From the NCBI GenBank assembly GCA_913060895.1, contig CAJXSN010000002.1, forward strand, positions 62,001 through 126,000: a stretch of 64,000 nt of DNA, in the 5' to 3' direction. The position numbers and the translations under genes are program-made. The DNA is from an uncultured Sphingomonadaceae bacterium (GTDB lineage: Bacteria > Pseudomonadota > Alphaproteobacteria > Sphingomonadales > Sphingomonadaceae). The notes below the pieces were generated by a model. The model did no database searches and was not told where the DNA came from. It saw only the letters and a program-made list of their open reading frames with translations. Positions 17,802-27,715 of the stretch are shown here, piece after piece (the stretch's first letter is position 1; every line of letters starts with the position of its first letter).

Positions 17802-19601
17802 CTACATATCGTAAGTCATCACCAGCAGGAACGACAGCGTTACCACCATGATGATGACCAGCGGCACGCCGGTGCGGATGTAATCCTTAAATTCGTAAGA
17901 CCCCTCTGCCATGATCAGCATATTGGTCTGGTACGCAATAGGCGTGGCGTAACACAGATTGCATCCGAACAGCACAGCCAGCACCAGAGGCTCTGCCGGA
18001 AGGCCAAGCTGGTTGGCGATGCTGAAGGCAATCGGTGTTCCAACGGTGGCGGCCGTTGCATTGGAAGCGAAGTTGGTCAGGAAGGTGACGAAGATCATGA
18101 TCGTCGCCAGCACGGCAGCAGGTGCCATGAACTGCAAACCGTTGGCCAGAACCAGCCCCAGCCAGTCTGCCGCGCCGCTTTCATCGATAATCCTTCCTAT
18201 GGCGATGCTCGCAGCAATCAGCACGATGACTTGGCCGGACAACGCGCGGCCCACACGGTCGAACTTTACACATCCTGTTACGAACATCAGGATAGCACCG
18301 GCCAAAGCGGCAATCGCAATCGGGATTAGGCCGATGGAAGCAAGGCCAATGGTGCCGCCCATAATGCCTGCCGAGAGCCACGCTTTCGAACGGCGAGGCA
18401 GTTCACGCATTCCCTCAAGCATCAGCAGATTGTCGCTACGAGCAAATTCCTGCAAATCATCGGGTAGTCCCATGACGAGGAGGACATCCCCTTCCACCAT
18501 CCGAAGATCGCCACCATCGCTGTATTTGCGCTCCTCTCCGACCAAGCGCTCGGGCCGGTGGATGCCGATAACGGCAACGCCGTGCAGGTCGGCAATGCCA
18601 GAGCTGGGCAACGTGCGTGTGATCAGCCGACTGTCCGCTGTGATGGCCATTTCGACCACAGCGATGTCAGCTTTCTGCGCGCTCGCTTGACGCTGCATAC
18701 GGTCCAGGACCCAAGTGGGCGCTATCTCGCCCTCCAATACGCGCATCGCCTCTTCAATGCCGTCATGTGTCCCCGATAGCAGGAGCCTCTGCTGCACCTG
18801 CAGAACGCCTGTGGGGGCATTCACGAATTTTACGTCTTCGGGCAGGCGCGCTTCGATCTCGGATGCCTTAAGGCCAACTAGTTCGCTGCCCTGGCCAATG
18901 CGCAGACGCGTTGTGAAATGCCTGTCGGTATGCTCGTCCTCGACCCGGTTGTCTTTCAGCAGGCGCGGCATCACCAACCACAGATATGGCAATGCGACTG
19001 CACCGGCGAGCAGCACAATGGGTGTAAAATGGAACACGTCCATTCTCGGCATTCCCAAATCCACGGCTATCGAGACGACAAGAATGTTCGTCGATGTTCC
19101 AATAGTGGTTGCCACGCCCCCAATAAGCGAGGCCGCGTTTAGGGGAATCAGGGCTTTGGATGCAGGCAGCGCTCCGCGCGCGGCGAGCGTAACGAAAATC
19201 GGGATCAGCAGGACCAGAACCGGCGTGTTGTTTATGCCCATCGACAGGACAAAGGCGATAATCAGGCTGACCAGCAGGCCGACCTGCAGGTTGTATTTGA
19301 ACACCTGTTCCAAAAGGCGGGCCGCAGGTTCCAGCGCGCCCGTGACCACCAGTCCCCTGCCCATCACCATCAGTGCGCAGATCGTGATGAGCGCGTAATG
19401 TCCGAAACCCGCAAACGCGAGAATCAGACCGTCCGTTGGTCTGGCTCCCTCCAGCGGGAAAAAATACAGACCCACGGCAATTACCGCGATCGTCAGCAGC
19501 GACACAATCTCTGTCGAAATACGTCCACGCACGAACGCGATAAACATCGCCACGGTGACGACCATGGCGGCAATGGCATGGGGTGATGGGGGAGGTATCA
19601 T
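17802..19601 (-). CDS. SLC13-family permease with internal TrkA-C (RCK_C) domains
   Basis: 599 aa; NNTPVLVLLIPIFVTLAARGALPASKALIPLNAASLIGGVATTIGTSTNILV; two central RCK_C-like segments. Confidence 0.88.
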   Translation of the reverse strand: MIPPPSPHAIAAMVVTVAMFIAFVRGRISTEIVSLLTIAVIAVGLYFFPLEGARPTDGLILAFAGFGHYALITICALMVMGRGLVVTGALEPAARLLEQVFKYNLQVGLLVSLIIAFVLSMGINNTPVLVLLIPIFVTLAARGALPASKALIPLNAASLIGGVATTIGTSTNILVVSIAVDLGMPRMDVFHFTPIVLLAGAVALPYLWLVMPRLLKDNRVEDEHTDRHFTTRLRIGQGSELVGLKASEIEARLPEDVKFVNAPTGVLQVQQRLLLSGTHDGIEEAMRVLEGEIAPTWVLDRMQRQASAQKADIAVVEMAITADSRLITRTLPSSGIADLHGVAVIGIHRPERLVGEERKYSDGGDLRMVEGDVLLVMGLPDDLQEFARSDNLLMLEGMRELPRRSKAWLSAGIMGGTIGLASIGLIPIAIAALAGAILMFVTGCVKFDRVGRALSGQVIVLIAASIAIGRIIDESGAADWLGLVLANGLQFMAPAAVLATIMIFVTFLTNFASNATAATVGTPIAFSIANQLGLPAEPLVLAVLFGCNLCYATPIAYQTNMLIMAEGSYEFKDYIRTGVPLVIIMVVTLSFLLVMTYDM

Positions 19602-19721
19602 ATGACGGGATCGTGAATCCCTTAGTCAGCCAGCGAGCGCAAGCGTTTTAACGAAACTATGCGCCGAACCTTCCGCCCGCCACATAGTTCTAGCCTGCCA
19701 ACTTCACTTCGTGACACCCGC

Positions 19722-20318
19722 TTATCCTGCACCCTCATCCACAATTGTCATCACGATCAGGATGGCGAGGAGCGCGGTAGCCAGCGTGCCGGCAGCGCCC
19801 GCCGGCTGCGTCCAGGCCATGCCGTTGGCCATTCCCAGCAGGCACAGCACTGCAGCAGCAATACCTGCCAGAATACCTATCGCGCCCACCCCCTTTGCCA
19901 ATCCACCGCCGCTGGTAAATGCAGAAACGCCAAAGCCGATTGCCGCCAGAGCGAACATCGCCTTACCGTGGAAGTACAGGAAGAATGCACCCTGAAGGAC
20001 ACTCTGAAATATGGCTTCATCGGCCGCTTCCCGCGCTGGGCCGAATATCGCCAAACCCATGCCAACCTGTATCAGATTGACCAGACCGCCCACTGCAATC
20101 GCCGCCCACGCAAGTGGATGCACCCTGTCGCGGTTGGCCAGCACCAGTGCAACGATGGCGGGAATAGTAAACAGCGCCATTTCGGTGACCCATGTGACCC
20201 GCCGCAATGTCTCGCCTGCGGAATTCGATACGATGGTTATGTAGAAAACCTGAGTGAGCGCCGTGCCGAACAATGCGGCCGCAACAATCAAGGCGCCGCG
20301 CCGAATGGTGAATGTCAT
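19722..20318 (-). CDS. Hypothetical membrane protein
   Basis: 198 aa, several TM segments, good codon structure. Confidence 0.6.
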   Translation of the reverse strand: MTFTIRRGALIVAAALFGTALTQVFYITIVSNSAGETLRRVTWVTEMALFTIPAIVALVLANRDRVHPLAWAAIAVGGLVNLIQVGMGLAIFGPAREAADEAIFQSVLQGAFFLYFHGKAMFALAAIGFGVSAFTSGGGLAKGVGAIGILAGIAAAVLCLLGMANGMAWTQPAGAAGTLATALLAILIVMTIVDEGAG

Positions 20319-20451
20319 TGTTTGTTTCCCAGTTTCATGCGGACCCGGACGCGTCTTTTGGCGCGTACTTCGGTCTAAATTCGCTGAAGGTTACAGGAGC
20401 AAGGGCGGGTGCGCCACACGGTCGATCATGGAACCGCATCGAAAGAAAAAA

Positions 20452-20536
20452 TGGTGCCCCTGGCCGGACTCGAACCGGCACTCCGTTAGGAACTCGATTT
20501 TGAGTCGAGCGCGTCTACCAATTCCACCACAGGGGC
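20452..20536 (-). tRNA. tRNA-Leu (anticodon CAA), CCA encoded
   Basis: Reverse complement GCCCCTGTGGTGGAATTGGTAGACGCGCTCGACTCAAAATCGAGTTCCTAACGGAGTGCCGGTTCGAGTCCGGCCAGGGGCACCA folds with a long variable arm. Confidence 0.95.
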
Positions 20537-20564
20537 GCACCATGAAGACGGCGCGCGGATAGCC

Positions 20565-21398
20565 TTACTTGAGGGCATTTGCCAAGAGTTTGTGCAAACG
20601 CGAGTGCAATGCATCGTTTGCGGCCAGCACTTGGCGCGAGTGAATTGGCTCTGACCGGCCACGAAAATCGGACACAAAACCGCCCGCCTCGCGGACCAGC
20701 AGACATCCTGCGGCCGTATCCCAATCCTTCAGCCCGCTTTCCCAAAAACCGTCGAATCGGCCTGCTGCCAGCCACGCAAGATCGAGTGAGGCCGCGCCGT
20801 ATCGGCGAATACCTGCTACTTCTGGGCCGATGGCTCCAAAAATGCGCCCCCATTCGGCGAAGTCGCCATGGCCCTGAAACGGAATTCCGGTGGCGATCAA
20901 TGCTTCAGAAAGTCCCTTGCGGGATGACACCCGCAGACGCTTGTCCTGCAACCACGCACCACGCGCTTTCTCGGCCCAGTAGGTTTCATCTGTTATCGGC
21001 TGATAAACCACCCCGGCAGTTACTTCGCCCCATGGATCACCACTCATCCCCGCGCCGCCCAGTTTGGGCTCCTGCACAGCGATGGAGATCGCAAAGTGCG
21101 GGATTGCGTGGAGAAAGTTGCTGGTCCCGTCGAGCGGATCGATGATCCAGCGCGGCTTGGTCGGATCACCTTCGATTATGCCGCCTTCTTCCAGCACGAA
21201 ACCCCAGTCGGGCCGCGCCGCCAGCAACTCATCATAAAGCGTTCGCTCGGAAATCTGGTCAGCTTTGGTCACGAAGTCCGCAGGGCCCTTACGGCTCACC
21301 TGCAAGTGTTCGACTTCGCCGAAATCGCGGCGCAGTTTACCGCCCGCCTTGCGTGCGGCACGCTCCATGACGCGCACTAGTCCTGAATACATAGACAT
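20565..21398 (-). CDS. suhB: Inositol monophosphatase family protein
   Basis: DFVTKADQISERTLYDELLAARPDWGFVLEEGG, WIIDPLDGTSNFLHAIPHF, KDWDTAAGCLLVREAGG. Confidence 0.92.
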   Translation of the reverse strand: MSMYSGLVRVMERAARKAGGKLRRDFGEVEHLQVSRKGPADFVTKADQISERTLYDELLAARPDWGFVLEEGGIIEGDPTKPRWIIDPLDGTSNFLHAIPHFAISIAVQEPKLGGAGMSGDPWGEVTAGVVYQPITDETYWAEKARGAWLQDKRLRVSSRKGLSEALIATGIPFQGHGDFAEWGRIFGAIGPEVAGIRRYGAASLDLAWLAAGRFDGFWESGLKDWDTAAGCLLVREAGGFVSDFRGRSEPIHSRQVLAANDALHSRLHKLLANALK

Positions 21399-21404
21399 GA
21401 GGTT

Positions 21405-21968
21405 TTAGCTCGCCTTGCCGACGTAGGTTTGCTCATAAACGTCGACGACAATTTTCGTGCCGCTTTCGATGTGGGGCGGGACCATCACTCGCACGCCGTT
21501 TTCCAGTACTGCAGGTTTGTAACTGGAGGAAGCGGTCTGCCCCTTGACCACGGCATCTGCCTCGGTAATGGTTGCCTCTACCTGCTCGGGCAAGGCCACC
21601 GAAATCGGCTTTTCTTCCCAAAGTTCCAGCTTCACGGTCATACCGTCGGTTAGAAACGCGCGCGCATCGCCCAGCAGATCGGCGGGCAGATTGATCTGCT
21701 CAAAGGTGTCCTGATCCATGAACACCAGCATATCGTCATCCGCATACAGGAACTGATAATCTTGTGTTTCAAGGCGGACTTTCTCTACCGTGTCGGCGCT
21801 CCGGAAGCGAACGTTGGTTTTCCGCCCGTCCTCAAGGTTTTTCATCTCGACCTGCATATATGCACCACCCTTCCCGGGCTGGGTGTGCTGGATCTTGGCA
21901 ACTTTCCAGATGCCTTTTTCATATTCGATGATGTTTCCGGGACGGATGTCCACGCCGCTCATTTTCAT
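21405..21968 (-). CDS. efp: Elongation factor P
   Basis: [48 protein letters not shown]...; start set at MKMSG. Confidence 0.95.
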   Translation of the reverse strand: MKMSGVDIRPGNIIEYEKGIWKVAKIQHTQPGKGGAYMQVEMKNLEDGRKTNVRFRSADTVEKVRLETQDYQFLYADDDMLVFMDQDTFEQINLPADLLGDARAFLTDGMTVKLELWEEKPISVALPEQVEATITEADAVVKGQTASSSYKPAVLENGVRVMVPPHIESGTKIVVDVYEQTYVGKAS

Positions 21969-22108
21969 GAAAGTGTGCCTCGTAAATCTGGAGAAAACGG
22001 GCCGGACAAAGCGGTCAGACCCGAAATTACAGTCGTGCATTAGCTGCTGGGTCAGCTTGCGGCAAGGAGTGTGGCGATATGGCGGCTGACATGATATTCT
22101 CCCGATCC

Positions 22109-22489
22109 ATGAAGAACCACGCAATCCATATCATCTGTGCTCTGGCAGCCAGTTTGGCACTGGTTAGCGGCGGCCCTGCCCTTGCCCAGCCCGCAGGCAA
22201 GCTGGAGACATTGCCGCTGGGCCAGTATCGCTGCTCAGTGCCCGGCAGTGCAGCGGGCCAGGCCTGGCTACCGGTCGAGGCAATGGATTTCGTTATCGGC
22301 AATGCTTCAAGTTATACCAGTACTGATGGCAGCGGAACTTATCTGGCTACGGCAAAGATGGTGACGTTTACCCGCGGCCCTATGAAGGGTGTACGGCTGG
22401 AACGGCGTACCAAAAGTATTCTGCAAAAGCGCGAGGCCGATGGAGAACTTGGCCGACTGCGCTGTGTGCGAAGCCGGTCTGCCGGCTGA
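22109..22489 (+). CDS. Hypothetical secreted protein
   Basis: Signal peptide [27 protein letters not shown]; divergent from efp. Confidence 0.65.
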   Translation: MKNHAIHIICALAASLALVSGGPALAQPAGKLETLPLGQYRCSVPGSAAGQAWLPVEAMDFVIGNASSYTSTDGSGTYLATAKMVTFTRGPMKGVRLERRTKSILQKREADGELGRLRCVRSRSAG

Positions 22490-22496
22490 ACCTACG

Positions 22497-23225
22497 TCAG
22501 TCCGGTCCGTCAGATCGCTGCTGAGCGGTCTTACCAGTCAGCAGCGGGTATGGATTGATCGCATTGGCAGGCTCCCACCACTCGGCATCCTTGGTGGTAC
22601 GCAAAATAGCAAAGTGCAGATGCGGTGCATCCGCTTCTGCATTACCTGAACTGCCGACGGAACCTATCCGCTGGCCGCGCCGAACACGCATTCCTTCACG
22701 CAGGCCCGGCGCATATTCTTCCAGATGCGCATAATAATGAATCGTCTGTCCGTCTGTAGAGCGAACATAGATCGTCAGGCCCCCTGCATCGGAACTGAAC
22801 AGTTTCTCTATCTCGCCTGGACCGGCCGCAATAACCGAGGTTCCGTTGGGAGCCATAATGTCGATTGCTTCGTGTAGGCGATCACCGCCGGTGCGCGAGG
22901 CCGAGTAGGTATCGGTAAGATCGCTACGTCGGACATTCAGAACAGGTACCACCAATTGAGCAATCTCGCTATCCGTCGGAGCCGAGACATTGTTTGAATC
23001 GAGCGGCGGAGCAATCTTGCGACCGTTTTCGGCATCATTGCCCGCCTGGCCTGCAATCACTACCCCACTTGCCGAAGGGCTGGGCGCGGCATCGGCCGGG
23101 CGGACACTGTCACGCTGCCCTTCACCCGTGGCGTTTTCGATCAGGCTTCCACCGGCAACAATCCACACTGCCGATGTCAGCGTGGCCGTGATAACGATGG
23201 TGAGAAGACGATCAAAAAATTTCAT
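22497..23225 (-). CDS. M23 family metallopeptidase
   Basis: HEAIDIMAPNGTSVIAAGPGEIEKLF ... GLTIYVRSTDGQTIHYYAHLEEYAPGLREGMRVRRGQRIGSVGSSGNAEADAPHLHFAI. Confidence 0.9.
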   Translation of the reverse strand: MKFFDRLLTIVITATLTSAVWIVAGGSLIENATGEGQRDSVRPADAAPSPSASGVVIAGQAGNDAENGRKIAPPLDSNNVSAPTDSEIAQLVVPVLNVRRSDLTDTYSASRTGGDRLHEAIDIMAPNGTSVIAAGPGEIEKLFSSDAGGLTIYVRSTDGQTIHYYAHLEEYAPGLREGMRVRRGQRIGSVGSSGNAEADAPHLHFAILRTTKDAEWWEPANAINPYPLLTGKTAQQRSDGPD

Positions 23226-23271
23226 ATTTGTCCAATAGACCATCGAGCGCAGGAAATCACGCGCTAGCAGA

Positions 23272-23940
23272 TTACTGCGCTGGCTTGTGCGCGTTCGCCT
23301 GCGCCATTGCTGAAGCGAATGCGTTTATAACTATCACCTCGTCTCCACCCCAGACAGCGCCCGAAACGGCCAGAAAATCTGCACCGGCGGCGACAAGCGG
23401 CTGACAATTTGCTGGCGTTATGCCTCCAATGGCGACGCATGGGATCTCGAAAACGCCGGACCACCATTCGAGGATTTCCGGCTCTGGACGATGCTCTGTT
23501 TCCTTGGTCGTGCTTGGGAAAAACGCTCCGAAGGCCACATAATCCGCTCCTGCCTCCCCCGCCTCCATCGCAAAATGGCGGCTATCATGGCAGGTTACGC
23601 CGATCTGTGCTTGGGTTCCGAGCTCATCGCGGGCGTCGCGCGGATCCCCGTCACCCTGCCCCAAATGGACACCATCGGCGTCCAGTCGGCGGGCCAATGC
23701 GGGATCGTCGTTGACGATGAAGGCCACATCCCGTGCAGAGCAAATTGCCTGCAACGGCGAAGCAAGCCGTGCCGCCTCATGCTGGTCCACATTCTTTACA
23801 CGGAACTGGAAAGCAGTGATCAGTCCCTTGCCGGCATCTAGAGCACGCCCGAGCCGCTCGGGAAAATTGCCGCCTACATAGGGCGGAGAGATAAGGTAGA
23901 GTTGGCAGGCGGGTGCATAAACGGATGTATTGTCGGGCAT
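23272..23940 (-). CDS. thiE: Thiamine phosphate synthase
   Basis: FQFRVKN, FIVNDDPALARRLDADGVHLGQGD, DYVAFGAFFPSTTKE, VAIGGITPAN; start set at MPDNTS. Confidence 0.9.
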   Translation of the reverse strand: MPDNTSVYAPACQLYLISPPYVGGNFPERLGRALDAGKGLITAFQFRVKNVDQHEAARLASPLQAICSARDVAFIVNDDPALARRLDADGVHLGQGDGDPRDARDELGTQAQIGVTCHDSRHFAMEAGEAGADYVAFGAFFPSTTKETEHRPEPEILEWWSGVFEIPCVAIGGITPANCQPLVAAGADFLAVSGAVWGGDEVIVINAFASAMAQANAHKPAQ

Positions 23941-24017
23941 GGACGCTTCCCTAACCTCAGAGCGCGCATACGTCACCATTCACCTCTCGGCAATTATCAA
24001 AGGCTCACTCCGACATC

Positions 24018-24413
24018 ATGACAATACGCGGCCCCTTACTAGCCCCGATGCTCCTTTTGGCCGGATGCGCCGTGGTCCCCGCAGGAAATCAGGTACCCAC
24101 TGCCCCTGCGCCAGAGGGGTTTCAGGTCGGGATCGACCGGCCGGTGCGAGTGGGAAGTGTGAGCGTGACACCTAAGAAACTGGTCGAAGATTCCCGTTGC
24201 CCGGTTAATGCGCGCTGCGCTTGGGCCGGACGGGTCATTCTAAAGGCGCAAATCGATGGTGACGGCTGGCGCGATACGACCAACCTTACCCTTGGCGAAG
24301 AGTATGAAACGCACGGCATGCCGGTAAAGCTGGTCTCCGCAACGCCAGAACGCACTACCGATAGCGAAACGGACGAAACGAAGTATCGCTTCTCCTTTAA
24401 AAGGCCTAGCTAA
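24018..24413 (+). CDS. Hypothetical lipoprotein
   Basis: Lipobox LLLAGC; 131 aa; CPVNARCAWAGRV motif. Confidence 0.65.
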   Translation: MTIRGPLLAPMLLLAGCAVVPAGNQVPTAPAPEGFQVGIDRPVRVGSVSVTPKKLVEDSRCPVNARCAWAGRVILKAQIDGDGWRDTTNLTLGEEYETHGMPVKLVSATPERTTDSETDETKYRFSFKRPS

Positions 24414-24454
24414 AGTGGCAGGTAATGACGGAGAACCGCCAAGCCCCCACATCG

Positions 24455-25351
24455 TTAGCCCGGCTGCTTACTCGCGGTGTAGATCGCGTCAATTGCGCTC
24501 GACAGAGCTTCATCAAAGCGCGCATCATCCATCTGCGCACGCAATTCTTGCAGAAGGGCACGGCTGAAACTGGCGATCATACCGTGGTTTTTGGCCAGCT
24601 CGGTGCAGGCCTCCTCGCGCGAATACCCGCCGGACAGAGCTACCACGCGCAGTACTTTGGGATGTTCGGTTAGCGCTTTGTAAGTATCGGGCTCACTCGG
24701 GATAGTAAGCTTTAACATCACTTGCTGGCCGTCGGGCACACGGTTTAACTGGTCCAGCATTGCGGCGAGAAGCTGAGCCTCGGCCTGCGGACGGCTCTCG
24801 CTTTTGAGGCTCACTTCAGGCTCCAGAATTGGGACCAGACCATTGCCCAAAATTTGCAGGCCGAAATCCATTTGCTGGCGGACATTGTCGGCCACGCCGG
24901 TTTCATCCGCTTCGTGGATGACGCTGCGCATTTTCGTGCCGAACACGCCCAATTCCTTCGCCCGCTCGCAATTTGCATCCAACTCGGGCATTTCCTTCAT
25001 CAATTGCACACCGTTGGCAGTGTCATGCATTCCTTTGTCGACCTTCAGGAAAGGAACGATACCCTTGCCCGCCAGACGTTGAGGGATGGGAATGCCTTCG
25101 GGGTTGCAACCTTCCATTGTCTTTTCAAACAAGATCGCGCCGACCACTTTGTCGCCGGTAAAGGACGCGCTTTCCACAATACGACAACGCATTTCGTGGA
25201 TCTTGGCGAACATTTCCTCGTCGCCGGACCATTCGTCTTCAGCCACGCCATAACCAGCCAGCGCCTTTGGTGTGGAACCGCCGGACTGATCCAATGCCGC
25301 AATAAAGCCGTCGCCCTGCGCCATTTTGGCTTTCATCTGATCGAAGTTCAT
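24455..25351 (-). CDS. Fructose-bisphosphate aldolase class I
   Basis: GFIAALDQSGGSTPKAL, GAILFEKTMEGCNPEGIPIPQRL, LVPILEPEVSL, VVALSGGYSREEAC. Confidence 0.93.
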   Translation of the reverse strand: MNFDQMKAKMAQGDGFIAALDQSGGSTPKALAGYGVAEDEWSGDEEMFAKIHEMRCRIVESASFTGDKVVGAILFEKTMEGCNPEGIPIPQRLAGKGIVPFLKVDKGMHDTANGVQLMKEMPELDANCERAKELGVFGTKMRSVIHEADETGVADNVRQQMDFGLQILGNGLVPILEPEVSLKSESRPQAEAQLLAAMLDQLNRVPDGQQVMLKLTIPSEPDTYKALTEHPKVLRVVALSGGYSREEACTELAKNHGMIASFSRALLQELRAQMDDARFDEALSSAIDAIYTASKQPG

Positions 25352-25517
25352 CTGTCTTGGTCCTCAAAGAAAACGGGCGCCGCCTGAATGCGCGCATCAT
25401 TATTCATGGCAGGCCCTTTAGCCAGCGTTGCCCCCCGTCGCAACAGGGCCTGCAACTCGAGCCGCGTAACCTTTCCCACTGCCGCGCGTAGTATTGGAAT
25501 ACCCAAAGGAGGCCAGA

Positions 25518-26276
25518 ATGCTCGATAAGACTCAGGAACGACTATGTGATGAGAACCTATCCGACTTCAGCGACCTGAAAGCGCTGACCATCAACTGCAC
25601 ACTCAAGCCATCTCCGCAGGGATCGCACACGGACAAATTGCTTGGCATGATCGAGGCAATCATGGTTCGCAACGAAGTCTCTCTGGAGCAGGTGCGTCTG
25701 GTCGATCACTGCATAGCCCACGGCGTCTATCCCGACATGACCGAGCATGGGGCAGAAAGGGACGACTGGCCTGACATATGGGAAAAGGTGAAGGCCGCAG
25801 ACATTCTCGTAATCGGCACACCGATCTGGCTGGGCGAGAAAAGCAGTGTCTGCCAGCAACTGATAGAGCGGCTATATGCCCATTCCGGCCAGACCAACGA
25901 CAAGGGTCAATACGCCTATTATGGCAAAGTCGGCGGGGTCATCGTCACTGGCAACGAAGACGGTATCAAGCACGTCGCAATGGGCACTCTCTATTCGCTG
26001 CAACATGTAGGTTACACCATTCCACCGCAAGCCGATGCGGGCTGGATCGGCGAAGCAGGACCCGGCCCGAGCTATGGCGACCCCCTCGAAGATAGCGAAG
26101 GTTATGTTGGCTTCGACAATGATTTCACCCGTCGCAACACGACTTTTGCTGCTTGGAATATGCTGCACATGGCGCGGATACTAAAGGATGCTGGCGGAAT
26201 TCCGGCCCACGGCAATTTGCCGGAACTATGGAAAGAAGGGCGCCGGTTCGACGCACCGAATCCTGAATATCGTTAG
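25518..26276 (+). CDS. Flavodoxin family / NADPH-dependent FMN reductase-like protein
   Basis: ALTINCTLKPSPQGSHTDKLLGMI, ADILVIGTPIWLGEKSSVCQQLIERL. Confidence 0.85.
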   Translation: MLDKTQERLCDENLSDFSDLKALTINCTLKPSPQGSHTDKLLGMIEAIMVRNEVSLEQVRLVDHCIAHGVYPDMTEHGAERDDWPDIWEKVKAADILVIGTPIWLGEKSSVCQQLIERLYAHSGQTNDKGQYAYYGKVGGVIVTGNEDGIKHVAMGTLYSLQHVGYTIPPQADAGWIGEAGPGPSYGDPLEDSEGYVGFDNDFTRRNTTFAAWNMLHMARILKDAGGIPAHGNLPELWKEGRRFDAPNPEYR

Positions 26277-27715
26277 GCGAATCGGCGCAAAAAGTTTGTT
26301 CGCGTCTCCATACGCGCCAGAGCCCCATCCAGTTGCTGACGGATCGTATTTAGAACACGCTCGATATGCGCGGGCGGGATGGTATCGGCCCGGCGATCAT
26401 AGCCAGACGGTTGTAGGCCCATTCCGAACAGCAACTCGGTCCAGGTCTGCTCGTCGGCATAATCACGCTCGAACGAGGGAACGCGCGCACGGCTGCGAAA
26501 CTGGTCGATGCGGATCTGGAGGCTGTGTGGAGGCGGAGAGGCGCGCACTTCCTCCCACACCAAGCCTGCGTGCGCTCCCAAATACAACGGTGCGAAGGCG
26601 AAATCTGTAATACCGCGCACCGTCTCGGCGTGCTTGCGATTGAAAGCATCCGCTTCCGCTTGCATTTGTGACCGCACTGGCAAGCAATCGGCCAACAAAA
26701 GCGACTGCGCCTGAAGAAGCACTATGTCCGCCGACAGCATGGAGCCAATTTGTACCGATGCCGTACCGAGCCGAACCAAATTGTGCAGCCATGGCGTGTC
26801 GGTGCAGCCATTTCCGACAGTTGCTATAACGGCGCTCTCACTCGTGAATTGCAGAATAGTCTCCTCAGTCGTTTCTGTTGAGCAAGCGAAGGTAAGCAGT
26901 TGACCGCTTGCCGTGGGCGTGATCGCCAGCAGACCATCCTCCTGAGCGCGATAAATAGGCATTACAGGCTTGCGATCCGCCACAAGCGCAATTGTTGCGA
27001 CCTGCCCAAATGGCACAATCTGCAAAGGCCTCAAATCCTCCGGGCACCCCGCAACGTCACTTAGATCACCGGAGCAGTCCACAAAGAAATCACCCGGTAT
27101 CTTCGCGCCCGAATCCAGCGTCACGCTTCCAATGTCGCCGCAGCCATTAATCTGTGCCGCCGCAACCCTGCCCTTGGAAATCGTGCAAGCACCTTCGCAT
27201 CGCGCGCGCAGCATCGCGGCATATCTCCCGCGGTCGAAGCTCACCTGCGGCCCGAGCATTGCCAGCGGCGAATCCGGCGCATCAGCTGGAAGCGCCATCT
27301 TCCCAGCCTCCGCAGCGCGCGCAGCAAAACGGAACGGCGCAAAGCTTTGTCCGAAATCAGCGTTCCCGGCAGCCATCTTCAGAAGCAACTGATGCAGGGC
27401 CACACCGCCAACTGCCGGCAGCGTGCCCGATGGCGCGGTGACAAAGCGGCTGCCTTCGCCGCGCCAGTTCTCCAGCACACTCCCCAGAGATAATGCCGCA
27501 TCGCAATGTTCCAGCAGAGTAGCGCAATCGATCCCTGTTCGCGTGTGATAGCCACTGCCGAGAGGAACCGTTGCACCCCGAGGACCATAAATTCCGCCAT
27601 CTTCGATTACATGAAGCTTTATACGAGGGGGCAATTCGCGTTCCAGTAAGGCGGCAACCGGCCACACGTCGGCTGAGCGACCGGCCAGAACAATAGTGTG
27701 GACCGCGCTGCTCAT
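26273..27715 (-). CDS. Tryptophan 7-halogenase-like protein, apparently degenerate
   Basis: 480 aa; homologous architecture to the neighbour (GDFFVDCSGDLSDVAG) but no GxGxxG/AGW motif, no catalytic Lys context and no WxWxIP. Confidence 0.65.
   Translation of the reverse strand: MSSAVHTIVLAGRSADVWPVAALLERELPPRIKLHVIEDGGIYGPRGATVPLGSGYHTRTGIDCATLLEHCDAALSLGSVLENWRGEGSRFVTAPSGTLPAVGGVALHQLLLKMAAGNADFGQSFAPFRFAARAAEAGKMALPADAPDSPLAMLGPQVSFDRGRYAAMLRARCEGACTISKGRVAAAQINGCGDIGSVTLDSGAKIPGDFFVDCSGDLSDVAGCPEDLRPLQIVPFGQVATIALVADRKPVMPIYRAQEDGLLAITPTASGQLLTFACSTETTEETILQFTSESAVIATVGNGCTDTPWLHNLVRLGTASVQIGSMLSADIVLLQAQSLLLADCLPVRSQMQAEADAFNRKHAETVRGITDFAFAPLYLGAHAGLVWEEVRASPPPHSLQIRIDQFRSRARVPSFERDYADEQTWTELLFGMGLQPSGYDRRADTIPPAHIERVLNTIRQQLDGALARMETRTNFLRRFA

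Noticed and set aside
23941-24017. Possible TPP riboswitch upstream of thiE
   Set aside because: The gap to the divergent lipoprotein gene is under 80 nt and no THI-box-like CTGAGA...ACCTGATC element was seen.
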